Assembly: GCA_029449235.1 (NCBI GenBank)
Contig: JANATG010000010.1
Coordinates: 868,001 to 932,000, forward strand
Source: Linnemannia schmuckeri
Taxonomy: Eukaryota; Mortierellomycota; Mortierellomycetes; Mortierellales; Mortierellaceae
Direction: 5' to 3'
Length of the DNA: 64,000 bases
The notes beneath the pieces were generated by a model. The model was given only the letters and a program-made list of their open reading frames with translations, did no database searches and was not told the DNA's origin. The translations under genes and the position numbers were made by a program. Shown here one piece after another: positions 1 through 12,216 of this stretch; within the stretch, counting starts at the first letter, position 1, and each line of letters opens with the position of its first letter.

Positions 1-926
1 CCATGTCACACACTCCAAGTATTGCTCAGTTGGTTTTCTTCTTCCTCGCGAGGCACCAATCAAGTGTCGTTCCCCCATGTTTTTACTTTTTTGGTGGTCA
101 TCATAAAAGAAAAATAGGTCAAAAAAGAAAAGAGGACCAAGGGCCGTGCCCTTCGTTCTCCATTATTCCTACTTTTCCCTCTCTTTCACTTTCTACTTTT
201 TTGCTAAAGACACGAACGTGGAATCAACACAGATCTGATTTTCAAACAAGGGTAAACAGAAAAAAATGCTAAGGAAGAAAACGCTTGCTCGGGAACAAAA
301 AAAAAAAAAAATGGCAATGGAGTGGGTCTAGATTCCTTCGGGGGCAATTAATTATTTCCATTCCACATTATTTTTTCTCCTGTTGTTGTTTTCTTTTTGC
401 TATTACCGCAACCACGATAGTTTCAAGCCAGTGCTCCTTTTAAGCATAACCCATAAAGGAAACACAGCTAAGCAACCTGCCAACGTACCGTAAATCAACG
501 GTTTTCATGCTTTGTTACTTTTTTTTTTGTTTACTAAAGAAATCTTGCTAGTCCACGTTTTATCATTTTTTTTCTGGGATGTATGTCATATATGCATCTA
601 TCCACGGCCAACTCAACTAACCCGTCAATGCATTGTTGAACACAACGCCAACAAGCAAAGGGAAACCACAACGGTTTTCATGCTTTGTCACTTTTTTTGT
701 TATCAACTTTGTCTTTTGTTGACTAAAAAACTCATGCTATTTACACGTTTATCTCCTAAAGGACATTTTTTTTTTTTTTTTTTTTTTTTTCGAAATGATG
801 TTTTGGTATGCATGAACACAAAGGCAAATGCAAAAAAGCAAAAAGAAAACGAAGCTAACTAATAAAACAAACCGCAATGGAAAGAAATAACAAACAAGTC
901 GAACAATGAAAAAAAATCAAATGCCG
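1..926. other. Left-edge intergenic sequence
   Basis: I see no convincing gene here. The sequence is A/T-rich, with a T run of about 25 bases near 766-790 and an internal direct repeat listed separately. Open frames are short and rich in Phe/Lys from homopolymers. It is probably the 3' flank of the minus-strand gene that ends at 927. Confidence 0.5.
496..757. repeat. Imperfect direct repeat
   Basis: The 20-mer CAACGGTTTTCATGCTTTGT occurs at 496-515 and again at 669-688, 173 bases apart. The similarity continues loosely downstream of each copy: a T run, a 'ttgttgactaaa'-like stretch, then 'cacgttt(t)atc'. This looks like an old local segmental duplication. No coding role is seen. Confidence 0.6.
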
Positions 927-3900
927 TTATCGTCCAACCCTTTCTTCATCGCCACGTCGCCATTGTTCCTCCAATTTCAGTGTCCCGCCTTCATAGTTCA
1001 CATAGAGCGTGTTGCTCCCTCTCCATCGAGTCCTCCTGTAGAATTGTTGACTCTGCAAGGAAGACGACCACGATGATGAAGAAGATGAAAGTTGTTGTAG
1101 CTGCTGCTGTTGATCAGTCGGATCCAATGAAGAAGATGTGGTGATAGTGGGGGCTGTTGTTGTGCCTGACAGGGATGCCGACAACGATGATCCAATACTC
1201 AAATGAGTCGACGAGGAGGAGGACGACGACGCTATCGGATGCAAGGCGATGCTGTCTGTCGGTCCTGAAACTCCCGAGCTTTCCGTACCACTCTGCATAT
1301 CCCCCGCAGCGGGTAACATCACGCCACTCGGGAGGATGGCTGAACCGACAGTCGTGCCAAGTTGCTCTGTTGAGCGAATAGAAGGATCCGTTCGATTGAC
1401 GGAAGACATCTCAGACCTTCCCAAAATTCGTCCGTTCAAGGTCGAAGAAAACAAACTCGCATCAGCTGTAGAGGTCGTGGCATTGATGTTCAGGGTGCCA
1501 GTTGAAGTTCCCAACAGGAAAGGGGTTAGTGTCGATCCTGAAAAATAAGAAGAGGATGAAGAGGCGGGAGGTAGAGGAGCAGTGAAGGGATACTGAGAAG
1601 TAGAAGCAGAAGAGGAGGAAGAGATATGTGATTGAGATGCAGTACCGTTTCCTGTCAGATTGAAGTGCTGGAATCCATTGGTCTCGTGACTTGTCCTGAA
1701 GCTTGACCGAGAGCCTCTCGACATGGGAACGGCCACATGGAGACTGGATCCTATGCTGGAAGTAGATATGAGGGATTGATTGGGGTGGTTCTGGGGCTGC
1801 TGGCGTGAAGGAGGCGGTACAAACGTCGTGCCCGGGTATCGCTGGGAGCGATCCTGCTCTCTATCACTATTCATAGAGCGAGTTAAATATGTCTGCTCAT
1901 GTTGCTGTTGCTGTTGCTGTATTTCCCATCGTCGTTGCAGTCCCATGATATGAGAGTTGTGGGCTCGGCGGATCTGATGTGCAATTGGCTCGTTGAGCAG
2001 AGGCTGAGCCGGTAAAAGTGGCGGCGTTCGATTCATCACTGTCGATCGGTGAGTTATGGACTGATTCGGAATCTGTTGCTGCTGGCGTTGCTGCTGATGG
2101 TGGTGGTGCTGCTGCTGTGTATGGGTTTGCTGAAGTGGATGCTGTCGATGAACCTCAAGCAGCGATTGATCCTGTCTCTGACCGTTGACTCCTTGTCGAT
2201 CTTGCTCGTTCACTATCTCCCCTTGCGCATGATAGTTAGAATGCCCTTGCTCGTAGTCCCGGAACTCTTGTGGTGGACGGTAGCTTGACTCGGTAGTAAG
2301 ATCAACACCTGTATGAGGCCACACAGAGTCAAACGAGCCACTCGATTGCGTCAAGCTCGGCGCACTGCCACCAATGTCCGACGACACTGCGGTTCCAGAG
2401 ATCGATCCATTGCGCGAAGATGCCCTTCTCCCGCCCGCGCCTGCATTCGCCACAGAAGAGCCTAAGGTTGTGACAGCTGCACTAGGAGCCGATGCAATCA
2501 TGGACACCCTGGGAACAGATCCATCCTCCCTTGTGCCTTGACTGTTGTTGTTGTTGAAGAATCCACCCATCTGGAACTCTGCCATCTCACGATCATACTG
2601 CTCCAGCTCTCGCTCCCATTCCTGCTCTCGTCTCAGCAAAACGGTCATATCAGACATGACTCGTCGTCGTCGAACGCTGTCAGGGCCGTATCGATTCCTG
2701 ACATTGCCGTAGATGTAGTATAGCCCTCCTGCTGAACCACCGTCGTTGTGGGGCGGAAGCATCCCCAGTGACGGTGGGGCATGGCGCATGGAGACACTTT
2801 CCGGATCTTTATCCTCGTGATCCTGACCATTCTGCCTCCGCTGTGGATCGTCACCTTCGTCATCACTCCAACTCTCCCCGTTTGGGTTGGTCATCCAAGA
2901 CGCTTTCAGTGAGCGGTACCGGCCATTCTCATTCAACAGGTTGTCTGCTTGTGATATGTACTCCATACCCTCCAAGGCCGTCCCTGTGCTCACCACGCGT
3001 GATCTGCCTTGGCCACGAACCACACCTCGGTTCCAACCTGGATCATCCCATCCAGTCCGCCGCCGTCGTCTCCTTTCAGTCCCGCTCAGCCAATCCATGT
3101 CTTCATCTCGGTCGTCCAGGGCGTCATAGGATGTCATGGATGACGCAGAAGACGAGGATGCATATGACTCATTGCTTGAGTCTAATGGGTTGCCATTGCA
3201 GTCGAGAATTTCTGTGAAAATAGGGTACTGAGTGGGCTGAACTCGTGAAGAAGATATTGCATCCCTATGTCGCATGGCCGATCGTCCATCTTCGATAAGG
3301 TCGCGCGATTCCAATTCCAGATTTTGATCTGCTTGGTTTTCCTCCACTGATGATCCTGCTCGACTCGTCCCGCGGCTGATGCTAGCATGATTGACCATGC
3401 TTCGGGTATCGGCGGGAGCAAAGCGGCCCCACTGATATCTATCTGTATATGCAATCGGTGGATCCCGCTCGCCCATCAGTCGTAATATACGTGCCAATCT
3501 CGCTTGTCGGATCCGGGATGCCATGGATAAGATGGAGGAATCAAAGCCTTGGATTCGTCGACCTGATGAGCTCAGGAGAGAGAGCCTAAGAGTCTCGTCG
3601 CTCGGGGTAGGCAGAGGTACATTTTGTGTGCCCGATAGCAATGGACCCAACAAATCCAAGCGATCTGACCGCAAAGGCTCAAGAGGAGTATGGAGTGTGG
3701 GTCCAGGCTGAGTGGTCTGACCATCAATTTCAATCGATGCAGGGATTTCGGCCAACTGTGATTCCTGTGCAGCGTTCATTGGGTCCGTCAAAGTGGACGA
3801 AATGATTGCCTCCGCAGTAGCAGAAGACAAAGAATCAGCCGCCATGGATGCTACTGCTCGGTCGAAGACAGAATCAGCGACTTGCTCTCTCTGTATCGGG

Positions 3901-5965
3901 GTCTCGCTTTGATCCACTTGAATCGCGAGTGAAGGCTGTAGGCGTTCTTCGCTAGGCGCAAATGGTGTCTCTGCCGCGACGGATGTTGTTATAGGCAAGG
4001 CTACAAAATTAGAGCTATTCAAAGGTGTATCGTCAACAGCTGAGAGGAGTATGAGATATGTTAGCACACACTCACACGCAAGGTTGCACCACACAGCAAA
4101 TTCACATAGTGTTCCGTCAATTCGTACTCACAGACTGAACTGGATATGCCTTGTAAGGTATTTTGGGTATTAAAGGCGACGACATCTGGGTGGTGAAGCC
4201 AGTCGTCCGACGATATGGATCCTGTTGAGTAGTCTCTTGTGGCATACCTCCTCCGAGGAAGTGATGCTCGTGGAAAAGCTGACAGATTGTCGTTGGACAT
4301 GTCAAGACTCTCGTCTCCACCCAGAGAGGGCATCTCCGATGGTGCGAGCATGTGAGTAGGAACGGTTGCAGATCGGGAGTCGTCGCCAAATGTTGACATT
4401 GAACTAATGATGGGAGTGCTGTTGGAACCCATAAGGATTGTGTCGGCTACTTCAGGCACAAAGTGGTCAAAGGCGTGGTCAATGATGGCACCTTGGAATG
4501 AAGTCAAGACTTGGGTGAGAGCGAGACGTGTGTCTGATGGGTATGGCTCTTGCGGTTCCATGGTCGAGAAGACTGAGGATTGGTAGGAGTGAGGTGGTTC
4601 CGAGATGTGCTCATTTATACCAATATCTTGTTCGATGCGATTGTTGTTGATGCTAGTCTGCATCGTGTTGTTGTTATTGGTGTTGGTGTTGTTGATGCTA
4701 TTGGTGGTAGTGTTGGAAGTGATTGTGGAGATATCCGAGGCATAATCCACGGTATTGCTATTGGTATAGTTGTATTGCGCCTGGTGTTGGGCGCGATCGT
4801 GTGCAAAGACAGGGTAGTCCTGCGCGTGCTCTAAGCTCAGGGGTGTGGAAGCCCTGAGTCGTCGAAGAGGCGTCAAGGTAGGATCAGATGAGAGAAAGTG
4901 ATGTTGCGATTGCTCCTCGTCCAAGGCAAATGACAACGGCTGCGCCAAGAGCAAAGCGCTCGGCGTCGATCTCGTGGCCCTTTCGCTGTCTAGATCGTCT
5001 ACCGGCACTTGCATTAGATCTCGATCTTGATCTCGGTCGTTCCGCGTCAGGTCCATGCGCTGAGCTGTGACTCCAGCAGACAAGGATTCAGGAGCGCTAT
5101 TATTGGTTCGCGAGGCAGACGACAGGCTTGTCGCAACCTGTGAACTGGGACGGATCGTCACGATCGTCAATTCGTCCAGATGGGTCGCTAAGATATCCGC
5201 ATTAGTGTCGGTGTTGCCATGCGTGTCGTTGTTCGTTACTCCTGTGAAGATGCGAGGGCTGGATGGTTCTTCCTGCTGAGACAAGCGCAGCCTTTCCTGA
5301 CCTCTTACACTAGTTGAATGTTGTTGTTGTTGTTGTTGTTGTTGCAGCCGTCTTTCCAGTCCTGCGTCGATTGTTTCACTGGTCTCGGATGGCAGTGCTG
5401 CAGACAGTTGGTAGGGAGCAAAGGGCAGGACAGCCGCCGCAGCTGCAATGGGCGTCATTTCATTGAAACGATCTCTATGTGCTCTTGAAGATAACCTCTG
5501 TTGTTGCTGTTGCTGATGTTGTTGTTGTTGCTGTCGCTGATGTTGTTGTTGTTGCTGCTGGATTTGCCGTTCACGTATAGCCAGGAGTAGGGACTCGTGC
5601 AACTCAAGGGAGCTGTTGGAGAATGAACTGGAGTGTGAGGGATAGATTGGCGTGTAAGAGACATGGTCCTGTTCGTCCCGACTACTGCTCACACTACTCC
5701 CGAGACTGTTGTGGGCCAATCCGGTTTGGTCGAGGAGGCCTGTGGTGACAGTAGAAGAGGAAAGTATGGTGGAAGTCGTGGTAGCAGTGGTGGTAGTGGT
5801 AGCAGTAGTAGCGATGGTTGGGTAATGGACGTTGGAGCCGTTCAGGGGCTCCCTTGGGAGTGAGGGAAAGCTGGAGTAGGGAATGAAGGAGGAGGCGGCG
5901 GAGGAGGTGGCGGAGGCTGAAGAGGAGGAAGAGGGGGAGAAAGAGAAAGGGGTCCTTGAGGGCAT
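927..5965 (-). CDS. Large low-complexity Ser/Gln-rich protein of unknown function (2 exons)
   Basis: Two exons, 4132-5965 and 927-4039, join across a 92-bp intron (4040-4131; donor GTGAGT, acceptor CTCAG), keeping frame and giving 1,648 residues. I do not recognise the family. The N-terminal third is Ser/Thr-rich with several polyglutamine tracts and an Asn/Thr stretch. The second exon has acidic patches, an arginine cluster (about 340 residues into it), a short charged helix beginning VLLRREQEWERELEQYD, a His/Gln-rich tract and long Ser runs. The C-terminus (around RTRWRGSNTLYVNYEGG) is less biased and may be a small folded or binding segment. No signal peptide, membrane span or catalytic motif is apparent. 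The composition suggests a disordered nuclear or regulatory protein, which is inference. The first ATG of the open frame was taken as the start. The gene model is solid; the function is unknown. Confidence 0.8.
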
Positions 5966-7313
5966 TATCTCTGTCCTGTCCAGGAACCGTGGGTATATGA
6001 ATGGGGACGGGAGAGATAAAGGAGGAGGAGTGTGGGGGACAATAGCGTGGAGACGGATGATAAAGGAAAAGAAAATAAAAATAACAAGGAGGGACTGTGG
6101 GTCGTGTTCAAATTGGCTGTGTTGTTGTGTTAGGAGTGGAGAAAGGTGGCAAACGATTGAGCCTGGGGTCTGGACTTTGCACTCTTACAGGTGTGCCATG
6201 GGAGGGAACCAGCTTCTTAGGACTGCGAGGCGATTAAAGTAAAAAATAAAAGACAGTCCGCGGAGTTTTGTTCTGGTGAATGGAGATAGCTTGAAGAGTT
6301 AATGACTTTATAAGGGTCAAGAACAAGGACATGTGGCGAATGGTGTCAAGATGAAGGGTGGAGGTGTGCGAGAGAAGGGTACTCACGGCAGATAGGAGTT
6401 GGTTGGCTGGTTGATTGTGTGTGTGTCGAATGCGAGTACAATGAACAAAAGGGAAGGAGTGTGAGTGTGCAAGGCAAAGACAAAAGGCAAAGGCAGCAAT
6501 GAGAAGGAACAGTGACCCACGTAACTGCACACGAAACCCCTTTTAATTGACCACTGTATGAGCTTAAGGGTGTTCATCAAGGCCAAGTGGGTAAACTGCG
6601 AACTCTCATCCCACCACAACTGCAAGCAGTCAGCCAGTAAAGTCAAAATCGTATTAGTGTGAGCCCATTGCCATGGTTTGAAGCTCACTCGCTTCTTGTC
6701 ATCCATTCAGAATCCATACTTTCATACTCCTTCTCACCCTACAACACACCCAGCAATCTGTCTCTCTGAACCCACTCAGTGAGCAATTCTTCTTTCTCCC
6801 TGCCTCTCTCACTCTCTCCCTCTCTCTCAACCTGCCTTTCTCCCTCTCAACCTGCCTCTGTATGTCTCTCCTTTTTGTCAGTTGCATCTCCCGCCTCTCA
6901 CCTCTCAAACGTGTGAGAGCATTCTTTGTTGGAATAGAGACAGAGGTACCTATCGCTGCAAACGACATTTTTCAGGTACAGTTACGGCTGGCTGTCGTCC
7001 TTTCTCTCTCTCTCTTTCGTCTCTACCCTACCCCACCTCCCCTCCTCTTTTTCTCCTCATCCCTTCCATTCATCTTCCCTCATCCTCCTCTTCCATCTCT
7101 ACCCTTCTCCATTCCCCATACCCTCTCCTCCTCTCCTTTATACCCCTTCCCCCTTCCTGCCTTTCACAGGCCAACGACTCCCTCCCTCTACGCCGCATTT
7201 TTTATTTCTGTACTTGAATTCCTCCTTTCACTCCCACCTTTACCTTCCACCTTTGTTTCGGTTCACGCCGACACCAACACCCTTTCCCGCCTTTTTTCAC
7301 TCTATAACAAACA
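5966..7313. promoter_or_regulatory. Divergent intergenic promoter region
   Basis: This 1.35-kb gap separates the divergent starts at 5965 (-) and 7314 (+). The plus-strand side from about 6960 is strongly CT-rich (long tctctc/cccttc stretches), as in 5' leaders of fungal genes. Overlapping minus-strand open frames at 6234-6968 have no recognisable domain and may be leader sequence. No TATA box or single regulatory site stands out. Confidence 0.4.
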
Positions 7314-7662
7314 ATGACGGTCCCCCACCGAACCAGGGGCCAGTCGCCCATCCTGGTTCTCTTCACGCTATTGTTCGCATTCTTCGGCATCGTTGCGGCG
7401 CTCGACCCCCAATCTAGCGTAAGTCGCACAAAAACAGCTAACCAAAAATAAGTAGGCGAGAAAAGTCTGGGCTGTCCAGCCAGGTGGGCCAGCACCCTGA
7501 TGCTAATATTTTTTGAGCCAAAGCACCATCTTGTCCAGGAGCACCTCAATTTCCTAGTTTCTTCAACCACTTGATAACCGGGGATTCCAGAACGGGTTGA
7601 TTGAATGTGGAAGATGCACTGCTGACCAGGCATTTTTTGCTCTACAAGCTAAAGCCTGCTCA

Positions 7663-7703
<41 letters not shown>

Positions 7704-9315
7704 GCCGGGGAGAGGAAGGAGTGTCTCGTTTGATTGCTGTCATTGCAGCTTTCAATCTAGCAAAGGCCTAAGCTTGCATGCTTGCCTACTCCTTCTTCGC
7801 AGTCTACTGTATTTCGAGCAATACATGATACATGAACTGGCGATGAAAGGATTTAAGACCTCGTGCCTCAGAATCTATCGAAGGTCAAAAGGTTTCATGT
7901 TGTATTATGTTCATATTCATGTTCATGTTCATATCTTGGACTACCTAACCGATTGGTTGATAGACTGACTGGTGGCATGATTACTCCAACAGCTTTTTGT
8001 TGTTTGTCAATTTGCTTGTGTGTAACAATTCATAAATATTTATGTCCTGACCAATTTCACTTGTAATTCCTCTTCCTTGGTAAACACTCCATCCAGGTTC
8101 CAACGGCAACGTCGAGTGACCTCAACCCTGCATTCTTGAGCCATTCTTCTCAACCCACCATCACAGGTCTTTACAAGCGTCAAGCAACTGCTAATCCCTT
8201 ACCTGACCTGCCGGTAAGGATTCTCGATTGCCATCTCATCTCGTAAACCATAACGGCTTCCTGTCGCTCGCTCTCTCTCCCTCTCTTCAGCAAAAAAGAA
8301 CCAACGACGAGCAACAGTGAGGAACAAAGAGAGGAAAACGGAGCAGCTCATAAATATTTATTATTTTCCTCGGATACGCTTTTTTCGTCTTTATTAATAT
8401 CTTTCGTCTTCTCCTTGTGCTCTAATCGTTTGTCTATGCCGATCGGATCTCTCTTCACTATCTTTTTTTTTTTACGTTTAGGGAACAAACACTACAACGC
8501 TCCCTCCTACAAATACGACATCCACGGTCCCACTTCCAACACCATCCACCAATACTACATCACTCCCACCAGCGCTCAACACTACTTCCTTAATCATCAC
8601 CACAACAATCTCCCGCACCGCCACCTCTGTCTCCGTGAATGCGACCTCCGTCTCAACCTCAACAGCTTCTGTTACTCCGACCACTACTGAGCCATCATCC
8701 GGCAATTCCGACAATAAAGGTTTAGTCATTGGAGGAAGTGTTGTCGGAGGATTGGTGTTCGCCATCGGTCTCGCCCTCTTGGCTTTCCGTTGCACAATCA
8801 ACAGTCGCGAAAAGAAACGTCGTAACAAGGAGATGGCGGCGACCTTAGCTGAGAGCTTCGATCGCAGTGGAGGAGATCCGATCGCGTCCCCACGCAAGGG
8901 ATACATGGAGCTTGGGGATGGACCACCAGCCCCTGGTCCTGGACGAGGTGCCAATCTGTCGAGAAACGGTTCACAGGACGCGTACTATGGCAAGGAAGGT
9001 GGTGGACAGGATTACTACAGCTCGCATTACGTTCAGGAGCGCTATGGTGGTGCCAACACTGGCGGCGGATATTATGACGAGACAGAGCTGTCAGTGATGA
9101 ATGGCCATCCTGGCCGGCCGGCGTCTCCATTTGTGGGCAGGAGCAACTCAGACCATTCGATGGCTTATCCTCCTACAAGTATCTCGACGAACCATTATGC
9201 TGGCTATAATGAGTATGGTCACAACGGAGACTACGATTACCATGGAGGAAATCATGACGGTGGTGGTGGATACTATGGCGGAGGTGGACACGGAGGCCGG
9301 CCCCAAGGATATTAG
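7314..9315 (+). CDS. Mucin-like type I membrane protein (cell-surface sensor-like)
   Basis: Three exons, 7314-7418, 8097-8213 and 8482-9315, all splice in phase 0 and give 351 residues. Residues about 12-29 form a hydrophobic signal peptide. The ectodomain (30-153) is Ser/Thr/Pro-rich with many NT[ST]-type sequons, as in heavily O-mannosylated stalks. A dibasic LYKR sits at 60-63, just before the mucin-like part. One membrane span covers about 154-176 (GLVIGGSVVGGLVFAIGLAL...) and is followed by a basic stop-transfer cluster (EKKRRNK). The cytoplasmic tail is Gly/Tyr/His-rich, ending in GGYYGGGGHGG-like repeats. This architecture resembles fungal Mid2/Wsc-type wall sensors and SKG6/Axl2-like membrane proteins, but no WSC or other cysteine-rich domain is present, so a sensor role is inference. 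The first intron is long (678 bp) and holds a 36-T run. Confidence 0.82.
7666..7701 (+). repeat. Poly(T) tract of 36 bases
   Basis: An uninterrupted T run lies inside intron 1 of the mucin-like gene. It is too far from the acceptor (8096) to be its polypyrimidine tract. Confidence 0.85.
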
Positions 9316-9790
9316 ATCATACATCTTTGCAAAGAGAGAGGAGGAAACGTTCCGTAGATCCTCTGTCCTCTCCAAGTGATTTTTACCCATTATTAATGTA
9401 ACATATTCTAAACGCGAAATTCTTTGCTCTATGTAGCCATGCCTGGCATACCTTTGTTGTGCTTGTTCTTACAAACGCGAAAGAACGAGGTACACCTGAG
9501 AGGCGGGAAGCGTGCTTGTTCATGCATGCCCTACCTATAATAGAGAAAAGATAGATGTGGCTTGGCCTGTTCACTCTACCGTAACCAATCAGATCGCTTC
9601 TTTCTCTCCTTTCTGATTGCCCTGTCCCTCCCCCTTCTTCGCGCACACCTCGTTTTTTCATATCCGTTTTCTTATGCCCCTTCGTTCGTCCTTCGCCCTT
9701 CCTTATTATTCTTTTATTTTTACCTTTTCTTTTTCCCGTTTCTTTGCTCACCCTCTCTCTCTTTCCCGTCATCCCCTGCCGATAAAAACT
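9316..9790. promoter_or_regulatory. 3' flank of the surface-protein gene and promoter of the STRAP gene
   Basis: This 475-bp gap between two plus-strand genes becomes CT-rich from about 9600, right up to the ATG at 9791. No distinct element was identified. Confidence 0.35.
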
Positions 9791-11790
9791 ATGTCAATGG
9801 CATCCACTCCTCGCGCCATCCCCCTGACCTGCTCAGGACACACCCGCCCCGTCGTCGACCTCCAGTTCTCAAGAGTCATGTCCGATGGCTCATACTACAT
9901 GATTAGCGCTTGCAAAGGTACACCAGGAACAAGTGTCTTTACTTTCATCGCTCTTCTTTTTAAGCTCATACTCTCACAACCTCCATGTGTCAGCTGCCTT
10001 TTTTGTTATGCGTCATTGCTCCTTTGCATACCTAACAACCTATACCCTTTTTTTTAAAAAACTACCCGACTTCATTGCAACCATCCGAACTTTGCCCTCG
10101 ATGCTCGACACCTCCACTCGGAATAACAAAAAACAGATGGAAACCCTATGCTTAGAGATGGTCAGACTGGAGACTGGATTGGAACGTTCATTGGACATAA
10201 GGGCGCCGTCTGGAGCGCGCGCATGAGCACCGATGTCACAAAGGCTGTCACAGCCTCGGCTGACTTTACTGCGTATGTTGTTGTCGTTACTGATGGTGGT
10301 GTTCTTTTTTGTTGAGCTTGCTTGTTTCGTTTTTTTTTCTGTATGGCCACTTCAGTCATCTCTTCTCGAGTCGAGTCTGTGTGTGGAATTTATATTTGAC
10401 AAGAAAAGGATAGGATGCTGTGTTGGAGAGAACTTTTTCTGTTTGCTTGAAGAACTAGTGGGTCTGCTATTGTGGTCCTTCTTTCTCCTTCTTTTGTTAC
10501 TGCTCTTCATGCTGAACCCCTAACACTGACTGACATTCTTATCTGCCCCCTTCCCTCCCTTCTTCCCTGTGTCTCTTTGTCTCCCTGTCCCTCGTTCTCT
10601 TTGTTTGCACTAACGCGCATGCATACACTGTATCTAATAGCAAGGTCTGGGACACATATACCGGAGATATCCTTGCCTCATTCCCTCACCAGCACATTGT
10701 CCGTGGGTGTGACTTTTCGGGCGATGGCAGCCGTATTGTCACAGGAGGCATGGAGAAGAAGCTTAGGATCTTTGATCTCAACCGGGACGATCTTGCAGGA
10801 CAACCTATCCTGGCCGCTGACGGCCATACCTCTGTCATCCGTAATGTCGTTTGGGATGGTGCACGGAATATGATCCTCAGCTCGGGAGACGATATGGAGA
10901 TCAGGTGAGGAAAGCAAACTTTTTTTTTCTATAGGAAAAAAATGCATGACTCTGTACAATGGCAACGGCAATTATTATCACATTTTTTCTTTTCTGCCTC
11001 TAACTGTCCTTTTGTTTGATGGAAATAGGGTTTGGGATCCTCGCTCGTTCAACCAGGTTCATTCTTGCAAGATGGACGGACCCATTGCTTCGATGGAATT
11101 ATCTGCAGATGGACAGTACATCACTTCGACCACCGGCAAATCAGTCTACTTCTGGGACGCCCAAACGTACGTTGTTTATCGTGTTTGTTTACGCATCGTC
11201 AACTCAAGTTTACTTTACTTGATGACATGGGAAGAGTTGAACGTGCAGTTATCGCCATCTAATTGAAGGCGTCATGTCGGGACAAAATCTCTACTGAAGG
11301 AAAAGGGCATAATTACAACTCATAGAGACAAAGCAACACATTGATTCAGCAGCAAAGACAAAAGGCTACTATCGACGCAATTGCAAAGGAACTACCAACG
11401 ACAACTCAAAGCCTAAGAATCGCACTCAATAGCACGCACACGAAGACGATTGTTGACAGTTTCCTTCTACCCAATTACAAATTGCTTAGCTACACGTTAA
11501 GAAAGCACATCAAGACAGAGTACGATGTCTCTGCAGTTTCGCTTCACCCCAACCACACCCGGTTTGTTGCAGGAGGCTCGTCTGATCTCTGGGTCCGGAT
11601 CTATGACTTTGAGTCGGGCCGCGAGCTCGAGGTCTATAAGGGACACCACGGACCTGTCCATACGGTCAGCTACAGCCCAGACGGCGAGCTCTATGCTACA
11701 GGTTCCGAGGACGGTACCATTCGTCTATGGCAAACAACACCTGGCAAGCGCTATGGACTCTGGCAGGGTGATGGAAATGAGGATGCTTGA
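9791..11790 (+). CDS. STRAP: STRAP/UNRIP-like WD40-repeat protein
   Basis: Five exons, 9791-9917, 10137-10272, 10641-10904, 11029-11166 and 11490-11790, give 321 residues; every junction keeps frame. WD40 repeats are clear: GHTRPVVDLQFS, GHKGAVWSARMS...DFTAKVWD, GHTSVIRNVVWD...DMEIRVWDP, GKSVYFWD, and a last repeat GHHGPVHTVSYSPDGELYATGSEDGTIRLW (split here only by description). The last repeat plus the LYATGSEDGTIRLWQT ending and total length match the serine-threonine kinase receptor-associated protein (STRAP/UNRIP) family. In animals STRAP associates with the SMN complex and TGF-beta signalling; in fungi the role is less defined and probably RNA- or translation-linked (its closest WD40 relative is eIF3i). 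Intron 4 (323 bp) contains an open stretch that runs into exon 5 and could mislead gene finders. Confidence 0.9.
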
Positions 11791-12216
11791 ACGTCGTTGT
11801 GAAAAAATAATCTGCTGTGGGAAAATAAGAGCTTCTTTTAGTACCATGTTCTTATTTCGGTTCACTGTCATTCTACGTTACTTTAAACGTGGATCAAAAA
11901 CGATACAAACAAAAACAGACAAGAATAAAAAATGGAAAAAGCACGTTCAAACAATCGTGGAAGATGTTCTTCATTTTTTTTTATTATGAATAGTAGGATG
12001 AAGAAATGAAAGAACTTGTCAAAAGAGCTGGGCAAGGAAGACCAACCTGGAGCAGGTGTGACATACAATTGCATAAAAGAAGCGCCACCAAAACAAACGG
12101 CTTTGTCAATGCAAAGATGCATCATGATCTCTGATCCTTTTGGTCATTGGTCACTGATGTTTTGCCGTTGTTCCTTGTTCCCGCGTTGTTTTCAAGCGTC
12201 CCTGTATGTCGACTCT
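11791..12216. other. Convergent 3' intergenic region
   Basis: This 426-bp region lies between the converging STRAP (+) and RER1 (-) stop codons. It is A/T-rich with several A-rich stretches, consistent with two 3' UTRs. No gene is seen. Confidence 0.5.

Noticed and set aside
6234..6968. Three overlapping minus-strand frames of 89-107 residues
   Set aside because: No domain, no splice logic, and they overlap one another in different frames within a divergent promoter region.
8478..8954. 158-residue minus-strand frame over the mucin-like gene
   Set aside because: It mirrors the Thr/Ser-rich exon of the real gene as Val/Gly runs and has no splice context.
11341..11489. Gln/Thr-rich extension MIQQQRQKATIDAIAKELPT before the last STRAP exon
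   Set aside because: It lies in intron 4; splicing at 11490 joins the WD40 frame correctly, and the extension has no family counterpart.
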